Source: a virus
Reading direction: 5' to 3' (one strand)
Virus record (IMG/VR): IMGVR_UViG_3300027736_000047
Coordinates: 1 to 62,193 of that record
DNA length: 62,193 nucleotides
Shown here one piece after another: positions 9,630 to 16,442 of the stretch. The notes below the pieces were generated by a model. The model was not told the origin of the DNA and did not search any database. It saw nothing but the letters and a program-made list of their open reading frames with translations. The position numbers were made by a program, and so were the translations under genes. Every line of letters begins with the position of its first letter. Within the stretch, counting starts at the first letter, position 1.

Positions 9630-10156
9630 TTTTCAATCCATACCTGATAGCCAGATTCAATGATGTTATATTCACCCTTACAGACATTGAGGAAGCAGTC
9701 AACGCCCCTTTTAGGCTCTAGGTACTCCTTACCGCCGTAGTTCCATAGATAGTCATCAAATGCCATCACCCCACCTGATTCCAGGTGCCTGAAGCCATTT
9801 AAACCATCCATAGCGGTCTGTAGGGCGGTGTGGTCGCCATCTATGTATATGAAGTTATATGAACTAGCGTTACGAATAAAGAACTCATCACTGGTCATCT
9901 TGTGCTTTAAGATTCTTCCATCCTTTGGGAATCTTGAATCATAGTAAGCCTCTACTGAAACAAAATCCAAAGATTCATGGGCGGTCTCTTTACTGCCCTC
10001 CCACGTATCTACATCATCTAGGTATTCGATCTCTCGATTATTAAGGAGCCACTCGGTGGCGTCTCCTGTGTAGGTTCCAATTTGCAGTGCACGAAGTGGA
10101 ACACTTGGCACATGTCTAAAGTACTTTTCTACATCTTTAAACCAATTAGGAAACAT
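9623..10156 (-). CDS. Class I SAM-dependent methyltransferase
   Basis: 177 residues of a Rossmann methyltransferase. LRALQIGTYTGDATEWLL is the SAM-binding motif I region (residues about 22-39), DDVDTWEG the acidic loop, and YNFIYIDGDHTA the conserved post-motif strand with metal/SAM-site Asp-His typical of the Methyltransf_24-type family. GGVMAFDDY follows as motif IV-like strand. Such enzymes often methylate sugars, as with macrocin O-methyltransferase relatives. Here it sits in an operon with glycan genes; the target is inferred, not shown. Confidence 0.75.
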   Translation of the reverse strand: MFPNWFKDVEKYFRHVPSVPLRALQIGTYTGDATEWLLNNREIEYLDDVDTWEGSKETAHESLDFVSVEAYYDSRFPKDGRILKHKMTSDEFFIRNASSYNFIYIDGDHTALQTAMDGLNGFRHLESGGVMAFDDYLWNYGGKEYLEPKRGVDCFLNVCKGEYNIIESGYQVWIEKC

Positions 10157-10719
10157 TAGTTAAACAACTTTAGGTTATTAAGACATCCATTTATGTACTC
10201 TTCAGTCATAGAGTAATCATCTAGTAGGTGCTGGAATAAGGCTTTACTTTCATCTCTGCGTCCAACCCACCAACTAGCAACAGCCTTTTCAAACAGTAAG
10301 CAGTATGTGCCGTTGTATTCAACGTACCCTGGAAGTGGTTGATTGTGAGCATTAGTTGCAAATAATAAACCTAACTCTGCATATGTAAAGCACTCTTGAT
10401 ACTCTCTGTTGCGCTCTTTAATTCTAGACAATAAAAAGTAAGCCTCTGGTCTATTTGGTAAATAGGCAATGGCCTGCATAATGTTGTTGTATACAGTTTT
10501 ATTTCTGTCTCCTTGGGCACCCCAACACAGGGCCATCTTTAATAACGAGGTATATGTAATTAGTGGTTGAGTCTTGTACCCGTATTCAGCCGCTCTTAAA
10601 TAAAACCCTGCAGCAGATGCATACTGCAACTGCTCTTCATAAGCAGCAGCCAGGTTAAAGTTAATCTCGGCATCAAAAGGATTTTCAGCCAGTTTTAAGG
10701 CTACATCTTTAATTTCCAT
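10156..10719 (-). CDS. TPR-repeat protein of the glycan cassette
   Basis: 187 residues made almost entirely of helical repeats: NPFDAEINFNLAAAYEEQ, ASAAGFYLRAAEYG, then RPEAYFLLSRIKERNREYQE, which match the tetratricopeptide spacing of Ala/Gly/Tyr at positions 8, 20 and 27. TPR domains are commonly fused to or encoded beside glycosyltransferases, where they hold protein substrates. It overlaps the methyltransferase by 1 nt and the propeller gene by 11 nt, so the four leftward genes form one transcription unit. Confidence 0.7.
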   Translation of the reverse strand: MEIKDVALKLAENPFDAEINFNLAAAYEEQLQYASAAGFYLRAAEYGYKTQPLITYTSLLKMALCWGAQGDRNKTVYNNIMQAIAYLPNRPEAYFLLSRIKERNREYQECFTYAELGLLFATNAHNQPLPGYVEYNGTYCLLFEKAVASWWVGRRDESKALFQHLLDDYSMTEEYINGCLNNLKLFN

Positions 10720-11710
10720 AAGACATGGACTCCGTAATCATTTCATTAATAACCTTCTTAGGAACTTCAAGAAGGAAAGCACAATTATCTTGAACTCCAA
10801 AAGTTAATACTAACTTTCCTTTTATAAGAGTAGCCCCTACACAGAACTCAATTGGTGTATCTAAAAAAGAAAAGGGGGATGTAATACCTACAAAGTTAAA
10901 TTCTTTATCCCAGACAATCATGCGATGTCTGTATACGGAATCTTTTTGATTTAAATAATTTTTCCAAAGTGCAACCTCATGAGTAAAGGCAATGTAGTAA
11001 TCTCCCCAAGCAATTACATTTGTACCACCACGTTGATCAGGAGAAATCGGCGGAGTTTCTTTTACCAGTACCTGCTCACACTCAGACTTATCAGGATTAG
11101 CCTTAACAATCTCAGTAGGCATAGCCCATTTAACAAAGTGATAAGGCATGTCAAGGATAGGCATCCAATTCTTTTCACAGTAGGAGTTAACATCCACAGG
11201 AGGCGGGATACGAACTCTTTGTACCTCTGTGGCTGTCCAATTCTCTTTATCTAATTCGATCTTGGAGTACTCCATGCGACCCTGCCCATTGGTCGTGGTA
11301 TCTCGACGCACACCAATCAGGTAGTAGTTACCATCCCACTGCGTGATGCGTACATCCTCCTCGCCAACAAACTCCCAGATAGATGGAACATCTAACTTTG
11401 AGTAATCAACTTTTGTAAAATTAATTAGATTGTAATCCTTGTCAAGACGGCCTAGGTAGTTGGTCGTAACTAGCCGTTGGTCTTTTTCAGGATGTAGATA
11501 GGAGAGTGGTCCCCAAGGACTAAAAAAACGTTGATCTTTTTCTGAATGATATAGGGTGTAATTTACATGACGAATATTTACTAAGATATCGCCATCATCA
11601 TCAACAAAAATAGATGGATTCATTAAGCCCATACCAGCGGTGGTTGAGTGGGGTAAAATTAGAGGCATTAATTTGCCCCCTTGGAAAACCGATTTTTGCA
11701 CCAAATTCAT
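10709..11710 (-). CDS. Five-bladed propeller glycosidase/phosphorylase-like protein (GH130/GH43-type fold)
   Basis: 333 residues. The pattern fits a five-bladed propeller glycan enzyme: an early NPSIFVDDDGDILVNIR blade, GEEDVRI (about residue 115), EKNWMP (about 165), RGGTNVIAWGDYYIAFTHE (about 225) and FCVGATLIKGKLVLTFG near the end. The EKNW and ExDxRI elements recall GH130 mannosyl-phosphorylases and related glycosyltransferase-associated proteins. The catalytic acid cannot be fixed by eye. First gene of the leftward operon, it probably trims or transfers a sugar in the same pathway as the GT25-like enzyme. Confidence 0.5.
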   Translation of the reverse strand: MNLVQKSVFQGGKLMPLILPHSTTAGMGLMNPSIFVDDDGDILVNIRHVNYTLYHSEKDQRFFSPWGPLSYLHPEKDQRLVTTNYLGRLDKDYNLINFTKVDYSKLDVPSIWEFVGEEDVRITQWDGNYYLIGVRRDTTTNGQGRMEYSKIELDKENWTATEVQRVRIPPPVDVNSYCEKNWMPILDMPYHFVKWAMPTEIVKANPDKSECEQVLVKETPPISPDQRGGTNVIAWGDYYIAFTHEVALWKNYLNQKDSVYRHRMIVWDKEFNFVGITSPFSFLDTPIEFCVGATLIKGKLVLTFGVQDNCAFLLEVPKKVINEMITESMSYGN

Positions 11711-11821
11711 AGGGACACTTTAGCCCACATAAGCAGCCCGTACCAATTAACCTTTACTTGTTTACCAGTACAAGTAAAATTTTATTAGGTACCTTACTAG
11801 TACCTTTACTTAAGGAGTCAC
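11711..11821. promoter_or_regulatory. Divergent intergenic region with inverted repeats
   Basis: This gap separates the leftward glycan operon from rightward fibre genes, so promoters for one or both should lie here. TTTACTTGT (11753-11761) and ACAAGTAAA (11770-11778) form a perfect 9-bp inverted repeat, followed by ATTTTATT. A second short pair, GGTAC/GTACC, lies just downstream. I cannot assign -35/-10 boxes with confidence. Confidence 0.45.
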
Positions 11822-12151
11822 ATGGCAACAACATATAAGGTATTAGGGCAATCTAATCCCTCAGCAACAACAGCAACAACTCTATATACAGTACCCTCCG
11901 CTACTTCAACGGTAGTATCCACAATCACGGTATGTAATCAAGCAGCCTCTGCTGCTACTTTTCGGGTTGCTGTAAGACCTGCTGGTGCAACACTTGCAGC
12001 ACAGCACTACGTTTCTTATGATGCAACTGTGGCTGCAAATGATACGACAGCCCTTACATTAGGTATTACTCTTGCTACTACCGACGTAGTAACCGTGTAT
12101 GCATCAACTGCAACTGTTTCATTTTCAGCATTTGGAAGCGAGATTGCATAA
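11822..12151 (+). CDS. Small Thr/Ala-rich virion protein
   Basis: A 109-residue protein predicted to be all beta: TTLYTVPSATSTVVSTITVC, AATFRVAVRPAGATL, then QHYVSYDATVAANDT. This pattern is common in small tail or fibre proteins of phages from aquatic metagenomes, where it resembles a jelly-roll. Upstream AAGGAG gives a strong ribosome site. The stop overlaps the next start by 1 nt (TAATG), so it is probably co-translated with the glycine-rich fibre protein. A precise role is not known to me. Confidence 0.6.
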   Translation: MATTYKVLGQSNPSATTATTLYTVPSATSTVVSTITVCNQAASAATFRVAVRPAGATLAAQHYVSYDATVAANDTTALTLGITLATTDVVTVYASTATVSFSAFGSEIA

Positions 12152-13014
12152 TGGCTATATCTAAACTTAATGTTGTTACTGCAGGACCCAACGCAAGTTC
12201 TGTTACAGTACCTGCGGCAAACACAAACTATTCCGCAACAGTGGCTTTAACTGCTGCTGTTTATACTGTTACTTGCGCTACTACGGTACTAGCAAGAGTT
12301 GCATTTATGTCAAGTGAAACAACAGTAGTTGCTACAGCAGAAACTGCTTCTGGAACTGTAGCCGTAAATATTCCTTCTGCTGTAAACCGTATAAAACTAT
12401 GGACTGATGCTGGTACAAGTATTGTTGTTACAATTACATTAGTAGCGTCTGCTGTAGCACCCGTTGCTGTTAGTGGGACTCTGGATACAATTACATCTTC
12501 AACAACATATACAACAACATCAACCTCTGGTTACGCCTATGTTATGGCTGCTGGCGGTGGCGGTGGCGGTGGCGGTGGTGGTAACGGTGGCGGTGCTGGT
12601 GGCGGTAGCGGCGGTGCTGGAGCGTCACACATAGCACTTACAGGTTCCCTTCCAGTTACTATTGGTGCTAATGGTACTGGTGGACCTGGTGGAACAAATG
12701 GAACTGACGGAGGAACAACCACCTTTGGTGGAATTACTGCTACTGGTGGAAAATCCCCAACTAATGGCTCACTTGGTTATGGCGGTGGCGGTGCAGGTGG
12801 AACAGCAACTGGCGGTACTTGGAATGTTCCAGGAAATGCGGCGGCTTCATCACCTGGTTCAGTAAGTGGCACGTCTGGTGGCAGTAGTGTTACTGCTAAC
12901 TCTGCAATCATTGCAGCAGGATATGCTCGTTCTAATGGTGGCACTGGTGGTTATTACCAGAGTGGATCTGGTAGTGCTGGACAAGGTGGAGTGGTCTATG
13001 TGTTACGTTATTAA
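12151..13014 (+). CDS. Glycine-rich tail fibre/adhesin
   Basis: 287 residues. Residues 1-108 form a beta-rich N-terminal domain resembling the previous small protein. Residues about 132-287 are a glycine-rich domain with a run of nine Gly interrupted by Asn/Ala/Ser, then Gly-rich loops, ending in GQGGVVYVLRY. Such domains fold in phage adhesins as sheets of polyglycine-II helices and carry receptor-binding loops. Likely a receptor-binding tip protein. Gly codons use GGTGGCGG repeats at 12552-12620, a slippage-prone tract that could vary in length. Confidence 0.65.
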   Translation: MAISKLNVVTAGPNASSVTVPAANTNYSATVALTAAVYTVTCATTVLARVAFMSSETTVVATAETASGTVAVNIPSAVNRIKLWTDAGTSIVVTITLVASAVAPVAVSGTLDTITSSTTYTTTSTSGYAYVMAAGGGGGGGGGGNGGGAGGGSGGAGASHIALTGSLPVTIGANGTGGPGGTNGTDGGTTTFGGITATGGKSPTNGSLGYGGGGAGGTATGGTWNVPGNAAASSPGSVSGTSGGSSVTANSAIIAAGYARSNGGTGGYYQSGSGSAGQGGVVYVLRY

Positions 13015-13071
13015 TTTTGATAAAATTAAAATAATTAATTTTTTTGTTCCTCATATGAAAGGGTATAAATA

Positions 13072-13374
13072 ATGGCAACTTTTGCAGTAATTGAAAATGA
13101 CGTTGTTACTAATACACTTGTTGCTGCATCTTTGACTATTGCTGAGACAATTACTGGTAAAACCTGTGTAGAATACACAGACGAACCAGCAGAACCTGGT
13201 GGTAAATATGTAGGTGGAGTCTTTATCCAACGTAAACCTTATCCTAGTTGGATAAGTCACAACGTATCTTATTGGAAGGCTCCAGTTGATTTACCAACTT
13301 TTGACCCAGAAAACCCAAAAAACTATGTTTGGGATGAGTCTGTTACAAATTGGGTAGAATCTCCTATAGTATAG
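13072..13374 (+). CDS. Small fibre-associated protein
   Basis: A 100-residue protein of a type frequent in aquatic phages: FAVIENDVVTNTLVAASL, a TGKTCVEYTDEPAEPG segment, then YPSWISHNVSYWKAPVDLP and YVWDESVTNWV. The Trp/Tyr/Pro-rich second half is characteristic and probably binds or chaperones a fibre. No catalytic motif. It lies between the glycine-rich fibre gene and a glycosyltransferase. The 57-bp gap upstream is very AT-rich and contains a T7 run at 13039-13045 that might weakly terminate transcription. Confidence 0.55.
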   Translation: MATFAVIENDVVTNTLVAASLTIAETITGKTCVEYTDEPAEPGGKYVGGVFIQRKPYPSWISHNVSYWKAPVDLPTFDPENPKNYVWDESVTNWVESPIV

Positions 13375-13396
13375 ATTACTAAAAAGGGGGAGCGTA

Positions 13397-14095
13397 ATAA
13401 ATACTAAGTCTAAAGAAAAAGTAGTTATTGGTTGGTGTGATAACGGTTTAGTAGATGGAACATTTGCTGCAGGATTAATCCAGGTAATACTTAATGCTAA
13501 AAATAACGGTATTAATATATTTGCTGCAATGAATGTTCAAGGCAATCAAATTGGTAAACAAAGACAGATATTATTTGATAATTGGGCAGATTCTACCGAT
13601 ATAGATTGGCTTTTGTGGATAGATTCAGATGTTTCATTATCTATAGATATAGTAAAAAAGTTATGGGATACAGCAGATAAAGATCTTAGACCTATAGTAA
13701 GTGGAATTTATTTTATTTCTAAGAGTACAGGTGACGTACTTATGCAACCTTTTCCAGCCATATTTAAAAACATTGACGAACACACCTTACAATACATACA
13801 CCCTTTACCTGAAAATCAAGTAATAGAAGTTGATTCTGCAGGAATGGGGTTAGTACTTATGCATAGATCTATTGTGTCAAAATTAAGAACAAAATTTCCA
13901 AATCAATCAGTCTTTGCTGAAAAACCTGGTATTGGTAAAGACTTTGTTGGTGAAGACATTGCTTTTTTTAGAAAAGTAAAAGAGGCTGGAATACCAATAC
14001 ACGCTCATACTGGAGCCATAGCAAAACACATAAAACGGTTTCCATTAGATATGAATTATTATGTATCTTACTGGAATTCTTTAAAACCAGAATAA
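13397..14095 (+). CDS. GT-A-fold glycosyltransferase (GT2-like), apparent AUA start
   Basis: The conserved part contains DIDWLLWIDSDVSLSID, a DxD metal-binding motif of GT-A enzymes, and GKDFVGEDIAFFRKVKEAGI, the downstream ED motif that places the acceptor base. The first ATG in frame (13529) would remove the first beta strand (KEKVVIGWCDNGLVDG), which lies in the same open frame back to 13370. No ATG, GTG or TTG exists there. The best site is ATA at 13397 after AAAGGGGGAG (13383-13392), giving MNTKSKEK and 232 residues. It could glycosylate fibres or host surface sugars. Confidence 0.65.
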   Translation: MNTKSKEKVVIGWCDNGLVDGTFAAGLIQVILNAKNNGINIFAAMNVQGNQIGKQRQILFDNWADSTDIDWLLWIDSDVSLSIDIVKKLWDTADKDLRPIVSGIYFISKSTGDVLMQPFPAIFKNIDEHTLQYIHPLPENQVIEVDSAGMGLVLMHRSIVSKLRTKFPNQSVFAEKPGIGKDFVGEDIAFFRKVKEAGIPIHAHTGAIAKHIKRFPLDMNYYVSYWNSLKPE

Positions 14096-14136
14096 TTAAG
14101 GCTGTAACTAATCGTACTTACCCTCACAATTAACCT

Positions 14137-14670
14137 ATGCGTGGTTCTAAAGTCCAAGGACGATTTAAGATTGACTATGAAAACCTTTCTATTAATGAAG
14201 GCATAGTTGATGATCTTCGTGATCCTGTAGGCACAAAAGTTGACTGGTGGGTTTGGGATCAGGCGTATCTAGATGCAAATCCAACTGAAGTCTACGATGA
14301 TATTTACGATACATCTAGTCAAGTAACTGGCAAGGGCCGTCGCTGGAAAGAACCTTTTGATATGCCAGTAATTATGGCGCAACAACTTCGTGGTACTAAC
14401 ATAATGAATGAACGAGGTTTTTACGTAGTAGATACTTTGCGCCTCGTAATTTCTGTTGCAGATATAAATCGTCTACTTCCAGCAATGGTAGGAGACCCAA
14501 GTACGCATATCAAGGACCGTGTTGTATTCCAGAATGAAGTATTTGTACCTACTCGTGTACTTCCTCGTGGACGTTATAAAGATAACTATGCAGTTGTTAC
14601 AATTGATTGCAACTTAGTAAATGCAGAAGAACTTGTCAACGATCCTCAGTTTCAAGCCTACGCCAACTAG
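14137..14670 (+). CDS. Virion-associated protein, unrecognised
   Basis: 177 residues, mixed alpha/beta, with VDWWVWDQAYLDANPTEVYD, then GRRWKEPFDMPVIMAQQLRG and a C-terminal beta section with YVVDTLRLVISVADINRLLP. It resembles small head/neck proteins placed before the tail genes of contractile phages, but I recognise no named family. Its position between fibre genes and the micro-gene cluster supports a structural role. The ribosome site is weak (no clear purine run within 12 nt of ATG 14137). Confidence 0.5.
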   Translation: MRGSKVQGRFKIDYENLSINEGIVDDLRDPVGTKVDWWVWDQAYLDANPTEVYDDIYDTSSQVTGKGRRWKEPFDMPVIMAQQLRGTNIMNERGFYVVDTLRLVISVADINRLLPAMVGDPSTHIKDRVVFQNEVFVPTRVLPRGRYKDNYAVVTIDCNLVNAEELVNDPQFQAYAN

Positions 14671-14678
14671 GAATACAT

Positions 14679-14810
14679 ATGGGAAATTTTGAAGAAAAAT
14701 TAAACCCTTCGCTCTTTGAGTTTGATGATGTAGAATTAGAGGACTTCGACGAAGACCTGTTCGACGAAGACCTAGAAGAAGAGGACGACGATGGCAGCGA
14801 AGAAATCTAA
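14679..14810 (+). CDS. Highly acidic 43-residue protein
   Basis: From ATG 14679 the product is 43 residues with about half Asp/Glu, including LEEEDDDGSEE near its end; it opens MGNFEEKLNPSLFEFDD. Upstream in-frame codons belong to the preceding gene's overlap and are not needed. It overlaps the next, very basic protein by 20 nt. An acidic partner made together with Lys-rich proteins could act as a neutralising partner, but this is inference. Confidence 0.55.
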   Translation: MGNFEEKLNPSLFEFDDVELEDFDEDLFDEDLEEEDDDGSEEI

Positions 14811-14958
14811 GGGCAAGGTAGAGAAGGTAATGAAGGAGTACAAAGAAGGCAAACTTCATAGCGGATCTAAAAAGGGCCCAGTAGTTAAATCAAAGAAGCA
14901 AGCGGTTGCTATTGCAATGAGTGAATCAGGAATGTCTAAGAAGAGTAAGAAGAAGTAA
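14791..14958 (+). CDS. Basic 55-residue protein, DUF6496-like
   Basis: The product (EKVMKEYKEGKLHSGSKKGP, then KSKKQAVAIAMSESGMSKK) matches the pattern of the small phage/bacterial family I know as DUF6496: a short helix, a Ser/Gly/Lys turn and a KQAIAIA helix. Function is unknown. It has 18 Lys, no Arg and no Cys. It begins inside the acidic gene and ends in an ATG overlap with the next gene. Confidence 0.65.
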   Translation: MAAKKSKGKVEKVMKEYKEGKLHSGSKKGPVVKSKKQAVAIAMSESGMSKKSKKK

Positions 14959-15140
14959 TGAAAGCACATCACTCAAAAATTGGAGCACGGGCTGGTAAAT
15001 CGCCCCAGAAAAATATTCAAACTGGTCTTACCGAGAGTAAGTATGAGTCTGGTGGGGCAAAATTAAAAAAGAAAAAGGGCTCAATAATAAGGAGACCTAA
15101 AGCCAAAATCCGTTATCCACACAAGAAGTCGGTGGCCTAA
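14958..15140 (+). CDS. Basic 60-residue protein
   Basis: The sequence is dominated by Lys, Arg, Ser and Gly (SKIGARAGKSPQKNIQTGL, then a KLKKKKG run and RRPKAKIRYPHKKS). It is probably disordered and nucleic-acid binding by charge. Start overlaps the previous stop as TAATG and it ends in another TAATG. I do not recognise a family. Confidence 0.55.
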   Translation: MKAHHSKIGARAGKSPQKNIQTGLTESKYESGGAKLKKKKGSIIRRPKAKIRYPHKKSVA

Positions 15141-15388
15141 TGGCAGATAAAAAACCAGAGAAGCCAGTAACTCTTGGTATTAAAACTCCTGGAAAAAAGG
15201 CAAAAGTTACTCATAAAGTTTCCAAAAATAAAAAGGGCGACGTAGTTGTAGAACACACCAATACCAATCAAGGTAAGTGGGACAAGATTAACCTTACAAA
15301 AAAGGGTGGATCCACTACTGTAAAGCAGGGTGTCAAGGCTGTAAAGAGTTGGCACAAAAACAATCCTCATAGAAGTCAAGGACGATAA
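15140..15388 (+). CDS. Basic 82-residue protein
   Basis: It contains two strand-like segments (KVTHKVSKNKKGDVVVEHTN and WDKINLTKKGGSTTVKQGVK) within a Lys-rich chain that ends SWHKNNPHRSQGR. The central part may form a small beta hairpin. It shares the TAATG junctions of its neighbours. No family is recognised; DNA or RNA binding is plausible from charge only. Confidence 0.6.
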   Translation: MADKKPEKPVTLGIKTPGKKAKVTHKVSKNKKGDVVVEHTNTNQGKWDKINLTKKGGSTTVKQGVKAVKSWHKNNPHRSQGR

Positions 15389-15648
15389 TGGCAAAGACCG
15401 CAGCGTGGCAACGCAAAGAAGGTAAAAATCCAGAGGGTGGATTAAATGCAAAAGGTCGTGCATCATACAAGCGTGAAACTGGCGGAACATTAAAACCTCC
15501 AGTGTCTTCAAAAGAAGCCAAGAAGTCTCCTAAGAAAGCAGCACGTCGTAAATCATTTTGTGCAAGAATGGGCGGTATGCCTGGAGCAATGGAAAAGAAC
15601 GGTAAGCCAACTCGTAAGGCACTAGCATTAAGAAAATGGGATTGCTGA
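15388..15648 (+). CDS. DUF6321-like small basic protein
   Basis: The 86-residue product has the family signature as I remember it: WQRKEGKNPEGGLNAKGR, SYKRETGGTLKPPV, then RRKSFCARMGGMPG and a C-terminal KPTRKALALRKWDC. This family is widespread in aquatic phages, usually near structural genes, and is of unknown function. Two Cys (in SFCARM and at the C-terminus) are conserved in the pattern and could bind metal or form a disulphide. Confidence 0.75.
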   Translation: MAKTAAWQRKEGKNPEGGLNAKGRASYKRETGGTLKPPVSSKEAKKSPKKAARRKSFCARMGGMPGAMEKNGKPTRKALALRKWDC

Positions 15649-15788
15649 TGGCAAAATCAGATCCATGTTGGACAGGTTATACTCAGGTAGGAATGAAGAT
15701 GAAGAACGGAAGAAAAGTTCCAAACTGCGTTCCTGAAAAAGGTGTTCCAAAATCAAAAAAACAAACTAAGCAGAAAGCGAGCAAGTAA
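15648..15788 (+). CDS. 46-residue basic protein with Cys pair
   Basis: The product opens MAKSDPCWTGYTQVGMKMKN and continues GRKVPNCVPEKGV, a motif combination I have seen in tiny phage proteins encoded next to DUF6321-like genes. Two Cys (residues 7 and 27) flank a Gly/Lys hairpin-like segment. TGATG overlap joins it to the previous gene and TAATG to the next. Confidence 0.65.
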   Translation: MAKSDPCWTGYTQVGMKMKNGRKVPNCVPEKGVPKSKKQTKQKASK

Positions 15789-15853
15789 TGTGTAAATCAT
15801 GTGGCGGGTGTAAGTGCAAATGCTCTGCTTGTACAGGAAAGAAAGGTAAATAA
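15788..15853 (+). CDS. 21-residue Cys/Lys micro-protein
   Basis: MCKSCGGCKCKCSACTGKKG plus one Lys: six Cys in 21 residues, spaced as in metallothionein-like chains. The start overlaps the previous stop (TAATG). Its reality is supported by two neighbouring micro-genes with the same style of N-terminus (MCxxC). Metal binding is likely from composition; role unknown. Confidence 0.5.
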   Translation: MCKSCGGCKCKCSACTGKKGK

Positions 15854-15855
15854 TT

Positions 15856-15933
15856 ATGTGCGTTGGATGCGGATGTTCTAAAGCAAAATGTAAAGGCAAG
15901 GCTTGTAAGTGCAAATGCAAGAAGTGTAAGTAA
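15856..15933 (+). CDS. 25-residue Cys/Lys micro-protein
   Basis: The product begins MCVGCGCSKAKCKGKACKCK and carries eight Cys and nine Lys in 25 residues. It is a clear relative of the preceding 21-residue protein, suggesting tandem duplication. Metallothionein-like metal binding or a structural Cys cluster is inferred from composition. Confidence 0.5.
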   Translation: MCVGCGCSKAKCKGKACKCKCKKCK

Positions 15934-15935
15934 CC

Positions 15936-16055
15936 ATGTGTGCTACCTGTGGCTGTGGTCAACCAAAGAATAAGCATGGCATGAAGACTCTTGCTGCTGC
16001 TAATAAGAAGTTTGACAAGAAGAAGTCCCCTAAGAAGAAAAAGGATAAAAAGTGA
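15936..16055 (+). CDS. 39-residue Cys-start, Lys-tail protein
   Basis: It starts MCATCGCGQPKNKHGMKTLA, echoing the two upstream micro-proteins, and ends in a Lys-rich tail with SPKKKKDKK. It appears to join the Cys cluster of the micro-proteins to a basic tail. The stop overlaps the next start as GTGA. Confidence 0.5.
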   Translation: MCATCGCGQPKNKHGMKTLAAANKKFDKKKSPKKKKDKK

Positions 16056-16168
16056 AGAAATCATTAACCCCTAAGCAGAAGAAGATTGCTGGTGCTGCAA
16101 AGCCTGCTGACAAAATTACTGGCGCAGATTTTAAAGCGCTTAAGAAAAAGAAAAAAAAAGTAATTTAA
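16052..16168 (+). CDS. 38-residue Lys-rich protein
   Basis: From GTG 16052 the product reads MKKSLTPKQKKIAGAAKPAD, then KITGADFKAL and a run of six Lys. The LTPKQKKIA...DKITGADFKAL pattern recurs in small phage proteins. 14 of 38 residues are Lys. Overlaps: GTGA upstream, TAATG downstream. Confidence 0.6.
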   Translation: MKKSLTPKQKKIAGAAKPADKITGADFKALKKKKKKVI

Positions 16169-16338
16169 TGGCAAAGGTGTCAGATAAGAAGCAGGATGCA
16201 AAGGTCATGAAAGGTATGACTGCAGCAGAAAAGAAGAAGTTTGCCAAGGCTGATAAGGCTATGGATAAGAAGAAGCCATCTCGAACAGAAGATGAAAAGT
16301 TAGATAAGGCTTTAGCCAAAAAGATTAAAAAGAACTAG
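16168..16338 (+). CDS. 56-residue Lys-rich helical protein
   Basis: 19 of 56 residues are Lys. Segments VMKGMTAAEKKKFAKADKAM and EDEKLDKALAKKIKKN should form two amphipathic helices. Last gene of the micro-cluster, it is followed by a strong terminator. A DNA-condensing or virion-internal role is possible by charge and context, not shown. Confidence 0.6.
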   Translation: MAKVSDKKQDAKVMKGMTAAEKKKFAKADKAMDKKKPSRTEDEKLDKALAKKIKKN

Positions 16339-16344
16339 AGAGTT

Positions 16345-16372
16345 AGGCCCCGAAAGGGGCCTTTCTTCTTTA
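16345..16372 (+). terminator. Rho-independent terminator after the micro-gene cluster
   Basis: AGGCCCC (16345-16351), a GAAA tetraloop, and GGGGCCT (16356-16362), followed by TTCTTCTTT. The stable tetraloop hairpin and T-rich tail fit an intrinsic terminator separating the micro-genes from the tail operon. Confidence 0.85.
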
Positions 16373-16442
16373 TCATTGCTATATCAGAACACCGCTGCGG
16401 TGCCTGACTACAGTTCCCACTGGTTGCGATAAAGGGGTCTAT

